From positions 1,612,001 through 1,676,000 of the forward strand of contig NZ_CP115921.1 of NCBI RefSeq assembly GCF_040412085.2: a stretch of DNA of 64,000 nt, read 5' to 3'. The notes under the pieces are model-generated. The model did not search any database and was not told the origin of the DNA. It worked only from the letters and a program-made list of their open reading frames with translations. Source of the stretch: Vibrio sp. CB1-14. GTDB lineage: Bacteria; Pseudomonadota; Gammaproteobacteria; Enterobacterales; Vibrionaceae. Shown here in pieces: positions 45,459 to 54,800 of this stretch. A program made the translations under genes and the position numbers. Positions within the stretch are counted from its first letter, which is position 1. Each line of letters begins with the position of its first letter.

Positions 45459-45497
45459 ACTCTACTGTATTATCTATTCACCACGCTGCGAAGAATT

Positions 45498-45535
45498 AAA
45501 AAGGGCTTTCCAAATATGGAAAGCCCTTTTGTTTT
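45498..45535. terminator. shared terminator between convergent genes
   Basis: AAAAAGGGCTTTCC-AAATAT-GGAAAGCCCTTTT is a long, stable stem between the small barrel gene and the RimB-like lipoprotein gene, overlapping the latter's stop. Confidence 0.88.
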
Positions 45536-46217
45536 ATTTGGTTGGTTTTGGCTGAACGTATTTACGGCTTACGTCTACAATTGCCACATCTCTAAAGAAA
45601 CTTCTACCTAATAATACTGGGTATTTTAGGTGGGTTCTATCAGCAAGAGTAAATTCCGTCTTGCTAGTCATGTCACCAATTTTAATCACCGAAACGATGA
45701 CTGGGCGCTTATCACTCTCTTCTGAGCTTGACTGCTTTACTTTTACCCAACGGTCAACTGGCATCGATACTTCTTTAGATTCCACACCATCGTGCTTCAC
45801 TTTAAATTTAACCCAATCTTTACCATCACGCTCAAATGGGACAATATCAATGGCGCTAAGCGAAGAGGTTGTCGCACCAGTATCGACACGTGCCTTTGTC
45901 GTCACTTTCATATCCATAAGGCGAACATATTCTTGCTCACCTAGGATTAACTTGCCGTCGTCACTCTTAACTGGAGCTGGCTTTGGCTTCTCCGCTGGTT
46001 TGGTTTCTTTTACTGGCTCCTCCGGCTTTTCCGGTTTCGCTTCAGTCACCTTCTCTTCCGGTTTTACTTCTGGCTCAACCGGTTCAGCTTTTGGTGCTTC
46101 TGGCGTCGCTTCTGCTGCCGGTGGCTCAACCGGTGGCGGAGTTTGTGTCGGTGTTGTCGAACACGCAACCAAGCCACCAGATAACATTAATGGCAATATC
46201 GCTTTCCAAGGTTTCAT
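45534..46217 (-). CDS. RimB-like retropepsin-fold lipoprotein
   Basis: The 227-residue protein has a lipoprotein signal (MLSGGLVAC, Cys19) and a long Pro/Glu/Lys linker (about residues 24-85). A PF05618-type domain follows with ARVDTGATTSSLSAI (Asp112) and PVLLGRSFFRDVAIVDVSR. The family is called 'ATP-dependent zinc protease', but the visible motif is that of a retropepsin-like aspartic protease. The linker could span periplasm or peptidoglycan. It is a paralogue of the cytoplasmic member at 2897-3334, with a different location and so probably a different substrate. Confidence 0.85.
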   Translation of the reverse strand: MKPWKAILPLMLSGGLVACSTTPTQTPPPVEPPAAEATPEAPKAEPVEPEVKPEEKVTEAKPEKPEEPVKETKPAEKPKPAPVKSDDGKLILGEQEYVRLMDMKVTTKARVDTGATTSSLSAIDIVPFERDGKDWVKFKVKHDGVESKEVSMPVDRWVKVKQSSSEESDKRPVIVSVIKIGDMTSKTEFTLADRTHLKYPVLLGRSFFRDVAIVDVSRKYVQPKPTK

Positions 46218-46258
46218 TCATTCACCTTTATTATTTTTAGTAGTTTCTATTATCGTCT

Positions 46259-47445
46259 TTATTTTTGACTAACAGCGGCTAATGCATCGGCAACATATGG
46301 CAATTGAGACTCAGAAAGTCCAGCGATGTTAATACGTCCATCGTCAACACCATAAATAGCATAGTCCGTGCGCAATCGTTGCATTTGCTCTGCTGTAAAT
46401 CCTAGCACAGTAAACATGCCTTTGTGAGACATGATGAAGTCAAAATCAGTCGATGAGCCAGTTTGCTTCACTGCTTTACATAAGCCATCACGCAAAGATA
46501 CAAGTCGTTGTTGCATCTCAGAAAGCTCTGTTGTCCACATAGTAGTTAAATGGTCATCTTTTAGAATCGTTTTAACCAGCGCCGCACCGTGGTCAGGTGG
46601 CATGGTGTATGTTGAACGCGCAAGCGTTAGCAGCTTACCTTTAGCATTATTCGCTTCAGCTGCGTTTTTCCAATGACAATCGCTGCACCTGTACGCTCAC
46701 GGTACAAGCCAAAGTTTTTGGAACAAGACGTAGTCAACAGCATCTCTTCCACATTTTCTGCCATGTGACGAAGACCCAATGCATCTTGCTCTAGCCCATC
46801 ACCAAAACCTTGGTAAGCAACATCGACAAAAGGAACAAAACCGTTTTTAACGCTAAGCTCGGTGATCGCTTTCCAGTCGTCTAGCGCAATGTCCGCGCCT
46901 GTTGGATTATGGCAACAACCATGCAGCAATACTACATCGCCCTGACCTGCTTGACTAAGATCGGTCAGCATCGCATCTCGATCCACTTGCTTTGTTACTA
47001 CATCGAAGTAGCGATAAAACTTAACCTGCAAGCCAGCAGCTTCCATAACAGGCTTATGGTTTACATAGCTTGGGTTTGATAACCATACTGTTGTACCTGG
47101 GGCAGCTACATTCATTAGGTCACCCAGCATACGCAAGCCACCACTTGCACCAGGGGTTTGAATGACCGACATACGGTCGTAAATAGGTGTTTCACCAAAA
47201 ACCACTTTCGCGATGCTTTGGTTAAATTCTTCACATCCGGCAAGCCCAACGTAGGCTTTAGTCTGTTGCTCTGAAGTCACAATGCGCTGAGCTTCGGCAA
47301 TAGCCTTCATGATTGGAGTTTGACCGTCGCTATTTCTATATACACCAATGCCAAGATCGACTTTGTCGGTACGAGGATCATTTCGGTAAGCTACGGAAAG
47401 AGAAAGAATAGGATCGAGCACTGGCTCGGGTAACTGAGAGAACAT
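46259..47445 (-). pseudogene. tyrB: aromatic/aspartate aminotransferase (AspC/TyrB type) with a one-base frameshift
   Basis: The gene is read in two frames. The first (47445 to 46627) runs from MFSQLPEPVLDPILSLSVAYR through the PLP-Lys site (SCSKNFGLYRERTGAAIVIGK), then departs and stops. The second (through 46259) continues with the expected MPPDHGAALVKTIL and ends normally. Adding one A to the five-A tract at 46665-46669 (T on the plus strand) restores GKNAAEANNAKGKLL and a 395-residue protein, the length of AspC/TyrB. It is fold-type I PLP aminotransferase material for aspartate or aromatic amino acids. It may be a true mutation or a homopolymer sequencing error; the rest of the gene shows no decay. 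Confidence 0.85.
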
Positions 47446-47633
47446 GAAAGTCACAACCCTTTGAAATTCAAGCAATGGCCTTCACGTTATCATTAGATTA
47501 AAAATATTGAAATAGTTTTGTTATTGGTGAGGGCGATTCATTCTGTAAACCTAACTGTAAACCAGATTAACTCCTCTCCATATGTTGCATAAAAGATCAT
47601 CAGTTCCAATGAAATTAAGTGCTCTGCGGCATT

Positions 47634-47661
47634 AAAAAAGGAGCCGAAGCTCCTTTTTTTT
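47634..47661 (-). terminator. terminator of nrdDG
   Basis: AAAAAAGGAGC-CGAA-GCTCCTTTTTTTT lies 13 bases beyond the nrdG stop (minus strand). Confidence 0.88.
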
Positions 47662-47673
47662 GCATAATCAATG

Positions 47674-48144
47674 TTACACATTTGTAAATCGGTGTATAAC
47701 CTGGTTTGCACTTCCGCGCCATTCTAACTCTGGATCGGCGAGATCTTTCTCGAATTTGCCGTCCACCAGCACATCAATAAGATCAACCACTTGCTTTTGT
47801 TCTGTACTCAGGTCTGTAAGCACATACCCAGTCCAAAGCCAAATATCCTTTCCTTCACACTCTGCTCGTACACGCTCCACCAGTTTAAGTACAGCGCTCA
47901 CATTCGCAGGATGAAGTGGATCTCCCCCAGATAACGACAGACCGCGCTTTCTAATTCGACTGTCGTTTAAGTCCGCTATGATTTGGTCTTCAAGCTCTTG
48001 GGTAAACAAATGACCAGAATGCAATGACAGAGTCGACTGATTATAACAACCACGGCATTGATGCACACAACCAGAAACAAAGAGAGTACAACGCGTACCA
48101 GGTCCATTGACCACGTCGATTGGATGATACTGGTGATAATTCAT
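47674..48144 (-). CDS. nrdG: anaerobic ribonucleoside-triphosphate reductase activating enzyme
   Basis: The 156-residue radical-SAM enzyme has the CxxxCxxC cluster motif CVHQCRGC (Cys26, 30, 33) preceded by GPGTRCTLFVSG, and the GGDPLHPAN SAM-binding segment. It uses a 4Fe-4S cluster and S-adenosylmethionine to make the glycyl radical on NrdD. The length matches E. coli NrdG (154). It is 38 bases downstream of nrdD. Confidence 0.95.
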   Translation of the reverse strand: MNYHQYHPIDVVNGPGTRCTLFVSGCVHQCRGCYNQSTLSLHSGHLFTQELEDQIIADLNDSRIRKRGLSLSGGDPLHPANVSAVLKLVERVRAECEGKDIWLWTGYVLTDLSTEQKQVVDLIDVLVDGKFEKDLADPELEWRGSANQVIHRFTNV

Positions 48145-48182
48145 GGGTTGTGACTCTCTTTACTGACTTCTTTGTTTAACGA

Positions 48183-50303
48183 TTACAGGTGCTTAACGCG
48201 GCGTTTAACTTCTTCTTGTTTACCGAAGTTAAAAGGACGAGCATCCGGGCTACCTAGATAGCCACACACACGGCGTGTTACTGACACGCGGGTAGAGTCA
48301 TGGTTACCACATTTAGGACACGTAAAGCCCTTACTTGTACAGTCAAACTCACCCATGTAGCCACATTCATAACACTCATCAATTGGTGTGTTTGTACCGT
48401 AATATGGCACTCGGCTGTAACTGTAATCCCACACGTTCTCTAGCGCTTCGATGTTACGCTGCATATTCGGGAACTCGCCATAGCAGATAAAGCCACCTGA
48501 CGAAATTTCTGGATACGGCATCTCGAAATCGATCTTGTCGTACGGGTTTACCTTTTTCTGCACATCTAGGTGGAAGCTGTTGGTGTAGTAACCTTTGTCT
48601 GTTACGCCTTCAATCACACCAAATTCTTTAGTATCAATTTGGCAGAAGCGGCTACATAGGTTTTCACTAGGTGTGCCGTATAGGCTAAATGCGTAACCTG
48701 TTTCTTCAGCCCACTTGTTCACAACTTCTTTCATATGTTTGATGATATCCAGCGCCATATCGCGCATTTGATTATCATCGTACATGTGAGTTTCTGTACC
48801 AAAAAGTGCAGTCATCGTCTCGTGGATACCAATGTAACCTAGAGAGATAGACGCACGACCATTTTTGAAGATTGGTGCAATGGAATCATCCGCTTTCAAT
48901 CGAACGCCACAAGCACCTTCCATATATAGAATAGGTGCAACGCGCGCTTTAACTTTTTCTAGACGACTAATGCGTGTTTCTAGTGCCTTACGAGCCAGTA
49001 ACAAACGGTCATTCAATAGCTCATAGAACTTATCAACGCTGCCCTTCGCTTTGATTGCGATACGTGGCAAGTTCAAGCTCACAACACCTAGGTTGTTACG
49101 ACCTTCATGTTGCAGTTCGCCATTCTCTTCGTAAGTATTCAGGAAGCTGCGGCAACCCATCGGAGTTTTGAACGAGCCTGTTACTTCAACCACTTTGTCG
49201 TAGTTTAAGATGTCTGGATACATTCGCTTAGATGCACACTCCAAAGCCAACTGCTTAACATCGTAGTTTGGATCCTCTGACTTGTGGTTCAATCCATCTT
49301 TAATTGCGAATACCAGTTTCGGGAACACCGCTGTTTTTGCGTTTTTACCAAGGCCAGCGATACGGTTCTTAAGGATCGAAGTTTGGATCAACTTCGATTC
49401 CCAGCTCGTACCTAGACCAAAGCCAAAGGTAACAAAAGGAGTTTGACCATTCGCGGTATGAAGTGTGTTTACTTCGTACTCAAGAGATTGGAATGCGTCA
49501 TAACACTCTTTCTCAGTACGTGATTGAGCGAACGCTTCTGGTTGATGAATATCCCAGTCTTTCGCGATTTCAAAATGTTTGTCGTAGCTTGCTTTTACAT
49601 AAGGCGCGAGTACTTCATCAATGCGGTTGATCGTAGTACCACCATAAATATGGCTGGCTACCTGCGCAATGATTTGTGCCGTTACCGCTGTCGCAGTTGA
49701 AATTGATTTCGGTGTATCAATTTCTGCATTACCCATCTTAAAGCCATGCGTCAGCATGCCTTTTAAATCGATAAGCATACAGTTAAACATAGGGAAGAAA
49801 GGTGCGTAATCTAGATCGTGATAGTGAATATCACCCTCATCGTGTGCCTGAACCACATCGCGTGGCAAGATGCGAGTTTTCGCATAGTGCTTAGCAACGA
49901 TGCCAGCCAGCAGGTCACGTTGGGTTGGAATCACTTTACCGTCTTTGTTAGCGTTCTCATTAAGAAGATCGGCATTGCTCTCTTCAATAAGGCCTTCGAT
50001 CTCTTTAGTCAGAGCGCTTTTCTTTTCGCGTGAAATATCACGGTCATGACGATACTCGATGTAAGAACGTGCTAGCCCTTTGTATGGACCTTGCATCAAC
50101 TCGTTCTCTACGAGAGTTTGGATTTCCTGAATATCCACATGTTCGCAATCCTGCAGCTTGAGCTCGACCGCTAACGCTACATTTTTAGCATAGATTTCGA
50201 GTTCCTTATCTGCATGTTCCGCCGCACTTACCACAGCAGCTTCAATACGATCCTTTGTAAACGGAGCACGAGAGCCATCTCTCTTGATTACGATTGTTTT
50301 CAC
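48183..50303 (-). CDS. nrdD: anaerobic ribonucleoside-triphosphate reductase
   Basis: The 706-residue protein starts with GTG 50303 after AAGGAGAAAGG. An N-terminal ATP-cone (MKTIVIKRDGSRAPFTKDRIEAAV) for allosteric control is followed by the ten-stranded barrel core, a C-terminal zinc site (CYECGY ... CPKCG) and the glycyl-radical site RRVCGYLG with Gly681, the same number as in E. coli. It reduces NTPs to dNTPs without oxygen. Two NrdR boxes and an FNR box lie upstream. Confidence 0.96.
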   Translation of the reverse strand: MKTIVIKRDGSRAPFTKDRIEAAVVSAAEHADKELEIYAKNVALAVELKLQDCEHVDIQEIQTLVENELMQGPYKGLARSYIEYRHDRDISREKKSALTKEIEGLIEESNADLLNENANKDGKVIPTQRDLLAGIVAKHYAKTRILPRDVVQAHDEGDIHYHDLDYAPFFPMFNCMLIDLKGMLTHGFKMGNAEIDTPKSISTATAVTAQIIAQVASHIYGGTTINRIDEVLAPYVKASYDKHFEIAKDWDIHQPEAFAQSRTEKECYDAFQSLEYEVNTLHTANGQTPFVTFGFGLGTSWESKLIQTSILKNRIAGLGKNAKTAVFPKLVFAIKDGLNHKSEDPNYDVKQLALECASKRMYPDILNYDKVVEVTGSFKTPMGCRSFLNTYEENGELQHEGRNNLGVVSLNLPRIAIKAKGSVDKFYELLNDRLLLARKALETRISRLEKVKARVAPILYMEGACGVRLKADDSIAPIFKNGRASISLGYIGIHETMTALFGTETHMYDDNQMRDMALDIIKHMKEVVNKWAEETGYAFSLYGTPSENLCSRFCQIDTKEFGVIEGVTDKGYYTNSFHLDVQKKVNPYDKIDFEMPYPEISSGGFICYGEFPNMQRNIEALENVWDYSYSRVPYYGTNTPIDECYECGYMGEFDCTSKGFTCPKCGNHDSTRVSVTRRVCGYLGSPDARPFNFGKQEEVKRRVKHL

Positions 50304-50345
50304 CCTTTCTCCTTACCCCTAGCATACTCACAGACTTATCCACAA

Positions 50346-50361
50346 ACACACTATATAGGGT
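50346..50361. promoter_or_regulatory. NrdR box (distal from consensus)
   Basis: ACACACTATATAGGGT matches 13 of 16 positions of ACACAATATATTGTGT and lies 33 bases (about three helical turns) from a second, stronger box. Paired boxes of this phasing are the usual NrdR operator. Confidence 0.7.
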
Positions 50362-50378
50362 TGTTACTTTTTCTTCTG

Positions 50379-50394
50379 ACACAATATATTGTGG
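50379..50394. promoter_or_regulatory. NrdR box
   Basis: ACACAATATATTGTGG is a near-perfect NrdR box, 76 bases upstream of nrdD. NrdR is the ATP/dATP-dependent repressor of ribonucleotide reductase genes. Confidence 0.85.
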
Positions 50395-50425
50395 TGTATT
50401 TAACGAGAAGCACCAACTGAAAGTA

Positions 50426-50439
50426 TTGATTTAGATCAA
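50426..50439. promoter_or_regulatory. FNR box upstream of nrdD
   Basis: TTGATTTAGATCAA is a perfect match to TTGAT-N4-ATCAA. It lies 123 bases upstream of the nrdD start codon, on the far side of the NrdR boxes, fitting anaerobic activation. Confidence 0.8.
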
Positions 50440-50587
50440 TAAAAACTGGGTAGTGAACAAGAAGAATTCGATCTAAATGAACTGGATCTCATACCGTGTA
50501 ATTTCAAAATAAGACACGAATTTTTGGTCAAAAACAGTTGCATTTCTGCCAAGGCTTACGGCACATTGCCTGAAAGAAGTTTTATAA

Positions 50588-51508
50588 ATGGCAAGGACAA
50601 TGATAAGAACAAACAGTTATGAATACTTAGTTACAACCTTATTTGTTGGAATATCTCTTTTTCCTACATTAAGTATTGCGAAAGACGAATCTCTAACTTT
50701 GATGACTTGGAATCTTGAGTGGTTAACTTCAACTCCATCTAAAAAATTTCCAACGAGTTATCGTTCCGAAGACGACTTTTCCGCGCTGAAGACACAGTTC
50801 ATGGGGTTCAGCCCTGATATTCTCGCCTTTCAAGAAGTGGACAGCGTAGAGGCCATTTCTCGGGTTGTGGGATCCGATTACGAAATCTACCTCTCAGACC
50901 GGTCATTACCTAACAATAAGCGGCATCAGTTCTCTGGAATAAATCAATATACAGGCTTTGCCGTTCGTCATGGACATACCGTAAAAGACGTCGCTGACTT
51001 TCCCCTAAGTAAAGGAGGACGACTTCGATTTGCCTCTGCTATTGAATTAACGTTAGAAGATGGGGCTACGGTTAAGCTTCTTTCTGTTCACCTTAAAGCC
51101 GGATGCAGTGGTAAATACACATCTCATCACTCGTGCAAGACACTCAAGCAACAAGGCAGAGTTCTTAACAGTTGGCTTAAGCAGCTAGAATCTAGTGACG
51201 AATCGTATGTATTACTTGGTGACTTCAACCACAACCTCGCTTATTCGGGCGACTGGCTCTGGACAATACTCACCAAAGACCTCAATACTGTGCCTAGGCT
51301 TACAACGAAGTCAACCAAAGCCGAATGTAAAGTACGTTCTAATCGCACCCCCAACAAGACCCATCAGTTTCGGTCGTTAATCGACCATATTGTCGTCAGT
51401 CCCAACTTACGCAGCAGTCCGGCCAGACAAGACGTCATGCCGACCAAAAGTGTTCTCAACTACCAGATGAGCGATCATTGCCCTATTTCATTGATACTGT
51501 ATAAATAA
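50588..51508 (+). CDS. secreted endonuclease/exonuclease/phosphatase-family protein
   Basis: The 306-residue protein has an N-terminal export signal (TTLFVGISLFPTLSIA, cleavage near residue 31). The EEP fold follows with all landmark motifs: MTWNLEWL (metal Asn), LAFQEVD (metal Glu), LLSVHLKAGC (catalytic His), LLGDFNHN (Asp and Asn), IDHIVVS and MSDHCPISL (final Asp-His pair). Three Cys lie in GCSGKYTSHHSC and KAECKV. It may hydrolyse extracellular nucleic acid or a phosphoester; the substrate is not readable. It is a single gene between nrdD and the DUF2892 gene. Confidence 0.85.
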   Translation: MARTMIRTNSYEYLVTTLFVGISLFPTLSIAKDESLTLMTWNLEWLTSTPSKKFPTSYRSEDDFSALKTQFMGFSPDILAFQEVDSVEAISRVVGSDYEIYLSDRSLPNNKRHQFSGINQYTGFAVRHGHTVKDVADFPLSKGGRLRFASAIELTLEDGATVKLLSVHLKAGCSGKYTSHHSCKTLKQQGRVLNSWLKQLESSDESYVLLGDFNHNLAYSGDWLWTILTKDLNTVPRLTTKSTKAECKVRSNRTPNKTHQFRSLIDHIVVSPNLRSSPARQDVMPTKSVLNYQMSDHCPISLILYK

Positions 51509-51599
51509 ATAGACATCAGTAAAGATGGCTAAGCTTAGAAGCACAAGAATTATCTGACTTTGTAATCATTGTTGTCGATGCCTCATCGCTTAAATAGGA

Positions 51600-51788
51600 T
51601 TATTCCTTTAGACCAAGCTTTAACAACCATCTTCGTGGTGGGCAAAAACCTGTGAAACCACTTTGAATCAGGTTGAAACCGATGAACACCGTAAACCAGA
51701 CAAAATAGTGACTGACGTAGATGGTAAGAAATAGCGAAATCAAAATCATTGTTCCTGCGAGAATTCGGATACCATTTTCCACTTTCAT
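51600..51788 (-). CDS. DUF2892-like small inner-membrane protein
   Basis: ATG 51788, seven bases after AAGGAG, gives a 62-residue protein. KVENGIRILAGTMILISLFLTIYVS and FVWFTVFIGFNLIQSGFTGFCP (two membrane segments) and the ending PPRRWLLKLGL match the DUF2892 domain, which often occurs with rhodanese domains (YgaP) and in sulfur-related operons. A Cys lies in GFCPPRR. It precedes no other gene on its strand. An ATAAG-N6-CTAAT element, one base from the motif found in front of the RND and reductase genes, lies at 51802-51817. Confidence 0.8.
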   Translation of the reverse strand: MKVENGIRILAGTMILISLFLTIYVSHYFVWFTVFIGFNLIQSGFTGFCPPRRWLLKLGLKE

Positions 51789-51832
51789 AATCAACTCCTT
51801 AATAAGCCATATCTAATGTAACATTTAAAAAT

Positions 51833-51859
51833 AAAGCCCCGCACCCAAAGCGGGGCCTT
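51833..51859 (-). terminator. terminator of the RND efflux operon
   Basis: On the minus strand AAGGCCCCGC-TTTGGGT-GCGGGGCTTT follows the permease stop by 17 bases. Confidence 0.85.
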
Positions 51860-51876
51860 CTAGTGAAGGGAGTGTT

Positions 51877-54800
51877 TTAGACCGTTGCTGTCACAATCCC
51901 ACGCTTTAGCGCTACGTAATATAAAATTGGGATAACCAATAGCGTCAATACTGTCGATACGAAGATACCGAATATCAAACTGATCGCGAGTCCATTGAAG
52001 ATAGGGTCATCTAGGATAAAGACAGCGCCAATCATCGCAGCCAGTGCGGTAAGCATAATTGGTTTGGCACGGACGATAGCCGATTCAATCACTGCCTCGC
52101 CCAATTCCATTCCATCTCTTAACTGATGATTAATAAAATCAACCAACAGTATCGAGTTTCGAACGATAATACCGGCGAGCGCTATCATGCCTATCATCGA
52201 TGTCGCTGTGAACTGAGCTCCCAATAGCGCATGACCCGGCATAACCCCAATGATGGTCAATGGAATCGGTGCCATGATAATGAGTGGCACTAAGTACGAT
52301 TTGAACTGCGCGACCACTAACAGATATATCAGTATCATGCCAACTGCATAGGCAATACCCATGTCGCGAAATGTCTCGTAAGTAATCGTCCATTCACCAT
52401 CCCAGAAGATCTCGATTCCTTTAAGCCCCGATGGTTGGTCAACAAAGTACTGCTCGGCATTCAGTCCATTGTCCGCTAGGCTCGATGAAATATCGGCCAT
52501 GCCATAAAGAGGACTATCTAAATCGCCAGTCATATCACCGACAACCATGATCATTGGAACAAGGTTTTTATGAACGATGTAATTATCCATCGCTTGCTCT
52601 CTTACCTTAATCAAATCCGCAAGAATATACTGCGTACCCGAAGCAGAGTTTATCTTCATATTCATCACCTGATCCAAACGCACCTTGGCACTCTCTTTGG
52701 CCTGGATTTGGATTGGGATCGGATATTTGCTCTGCTCACTATGCAAATAGCTCACCGGCTTACCACCTACCGCCGTCGCGAGTGAATCGACTATCGATGA
52801 GTAAGCCACGCCCAAGCGAGAGGCTTTACTGCGATCAATCACTACCTGCCATTTTTGATGTGCTTCTGGTAAGTAGAGATCGACATCCACAATGTCATCC
52901 GTCTCACGGAAAATCTCTCTAAGTTTCAACGCGGCTTGTTCACGAACTTCCTGAGTCGGCCCGTACACCTCTGCCAGAATTGGCGACCAAACTGGTGAGC
53001 CAGGTGGCACTTCAACTACCTTAACTTTGCCGCCAAATTTCTGTGCGATCTCTACAAGCTTTGGTCTCACTGCGACAGCGATCTCATGGCTCGAACGATC
53101 ACGCTCTGACTTATCCACCAAGTTAACTTGGATATCCCCTTTTTCTGGTGCTTGGCGCATGAAGTAGTGACGCACTAAGCCATTAAAGTTAATCGGCGCC
53201 GCAGTACCTGCATAGATCTGGTAGTCACTGACTTCTTCGACGTCATTCAAAGCATTACTAAGCTCAAACAACACGCGCTGCGTGCGCTCTAGTGAGTTGC
53301 CTTCAGGCATATCCAATATCACTTGGAACTCAGATTTATTGTCAAACGGCAGCATTTTCATGACCACGAGTTGCTGAACCGGCAGCCACATTGACACGGC
53401 AATCGCCACCAATACGCCCACACCTAACAACATGCGATTGCGTTTTTGTACTCGACTCACGACAAACGGTGACATCACCTTTTTAAAGAAAACCGATTGT
53501 TTACTGCTGACTGCTTCTTCGTGGGCATTGCCCTCTTTAAGCAGAATGCGCGCTAACCAAGGTGTTAACACAAACGCGATAATCAGCGAGATCAACATCC
53601 CCATCGAGGCATTGATCGGGATTGGGCTCATATACGGCCCCATTAACCCCGATACAAAGGCCATCGGTAACAAAGCTGCGATAACGGTTAATGTCGCCAA
53701 TATAGTAGGACCACCTACCTCATCAACGGCGCCCGGAATCAGCTCTGCCAGTTTCTGTTTACCTTTCACCATATGACGGTGAATATTTTCCACCACCACA
53801 ATGGCGTCATCGACCAAAATACCGATAGAGAAAATAAGCGCGAACAGAGAGACACGATTGAGAGTGAAGCCCCAAGCCCATGACGCAAACAGCGTCAGCA
53901 ACAAAGTGATAATAACTGCGACACCAACAACGACCGCTTCGCGTACGCCCATGGTCACGAGAACCAACAGAACTACCGCGCCCGTAGCAAAAGCAAGTTT
54001 ACCAATCAGCGTATTGGCTTTATCTGCCGCGGTCTGGCCGTAGTCGCGGGTGACATCTACTTGGATGGTATCCGGAATTAAAGTGCTTTCTAACTGACCT
54101 ATGCGTTCATCAACCGCTTTGGCGACATCTACTGCGTTCTCACCGCTTTTCTTCGCAATTGCAATAGTCACGGCTGGTTTAATGTCGCTCTTGTCACTTG
54201 TCCAAACAACTTGCGTTGGCGTATCTGTCCCTAAATTTATCTCGGCAATGTCTGCCAAATAAACAGGCTGACCATCATGCAAACCAACCACTAACTGTTT
54301 CACTTCATCGACGTTAGTAAGGAACTCGCCGATTTGTAGAGGTATGGATTGGTTGTCTTGCGTCAAGCTCAGCATAGGTGATGCAGAATTAGCATCTGGC
54401 AACATCTGATTAAGCGAATCAATAGTGACGCCGTAACCTGACATTTTCGCTGGGTCGAGCCTAACATCAACAATCGTTGGCTGACGACCAACCGTGTAGA
54501 TATCTCGCGTACCTGGAATGCGCTTTAGCTCGGTTTCAAGCCCGTGCGCAACACTGGTGATCTCTTGTAGCGTTGCCGAGTCCGATTTAGGTGATAAGGT
54601 CACGTTTACAATAGGCACATCTTCGATACCACGAGGCTTGATAATAGGCTGTCCGACGCCCATGTTCGCTGGCATCCAATCATTGTTGGAATAGAGCTTA
54701 TTGTATATCTTAACGACGGCTTCGTTTCTTGGAATCCCGACTTCGAATATCGCAACAATCATTGCGCCGCCAGGTTGAGAGAACGAGTATATTTTGTCGA

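Noticed and set aside
45661..46272. 203-codon plus-strand ORF opposite the RimB-like lipoprotein gene
   Set aside because: Its Gly/Ser/Ala/Phe-rich product is the mirror of the Pro/Glu/Lys linker on the other strand. The lipoprotein frame has a lipobox and a family domain, so it is the real gene.
46627..46680. Programmed ribosomal frameshift in the aminotransferase gene
   Set aside because: No member of the AspC/TyrB family is known to need frameshifting, and the run of five A residues is shorter than the efficient A-AAA-AAG sites. A mutation or sequencing error is simpler.
47530..47580. Possible TyrR box (TGTAAAC twice) upstream of the aminotransferase gene
   Set aside because: The two TGTAAAC copies are in direct, not inverted, orientation and lack the G-N14-C pair that TyrR needs.
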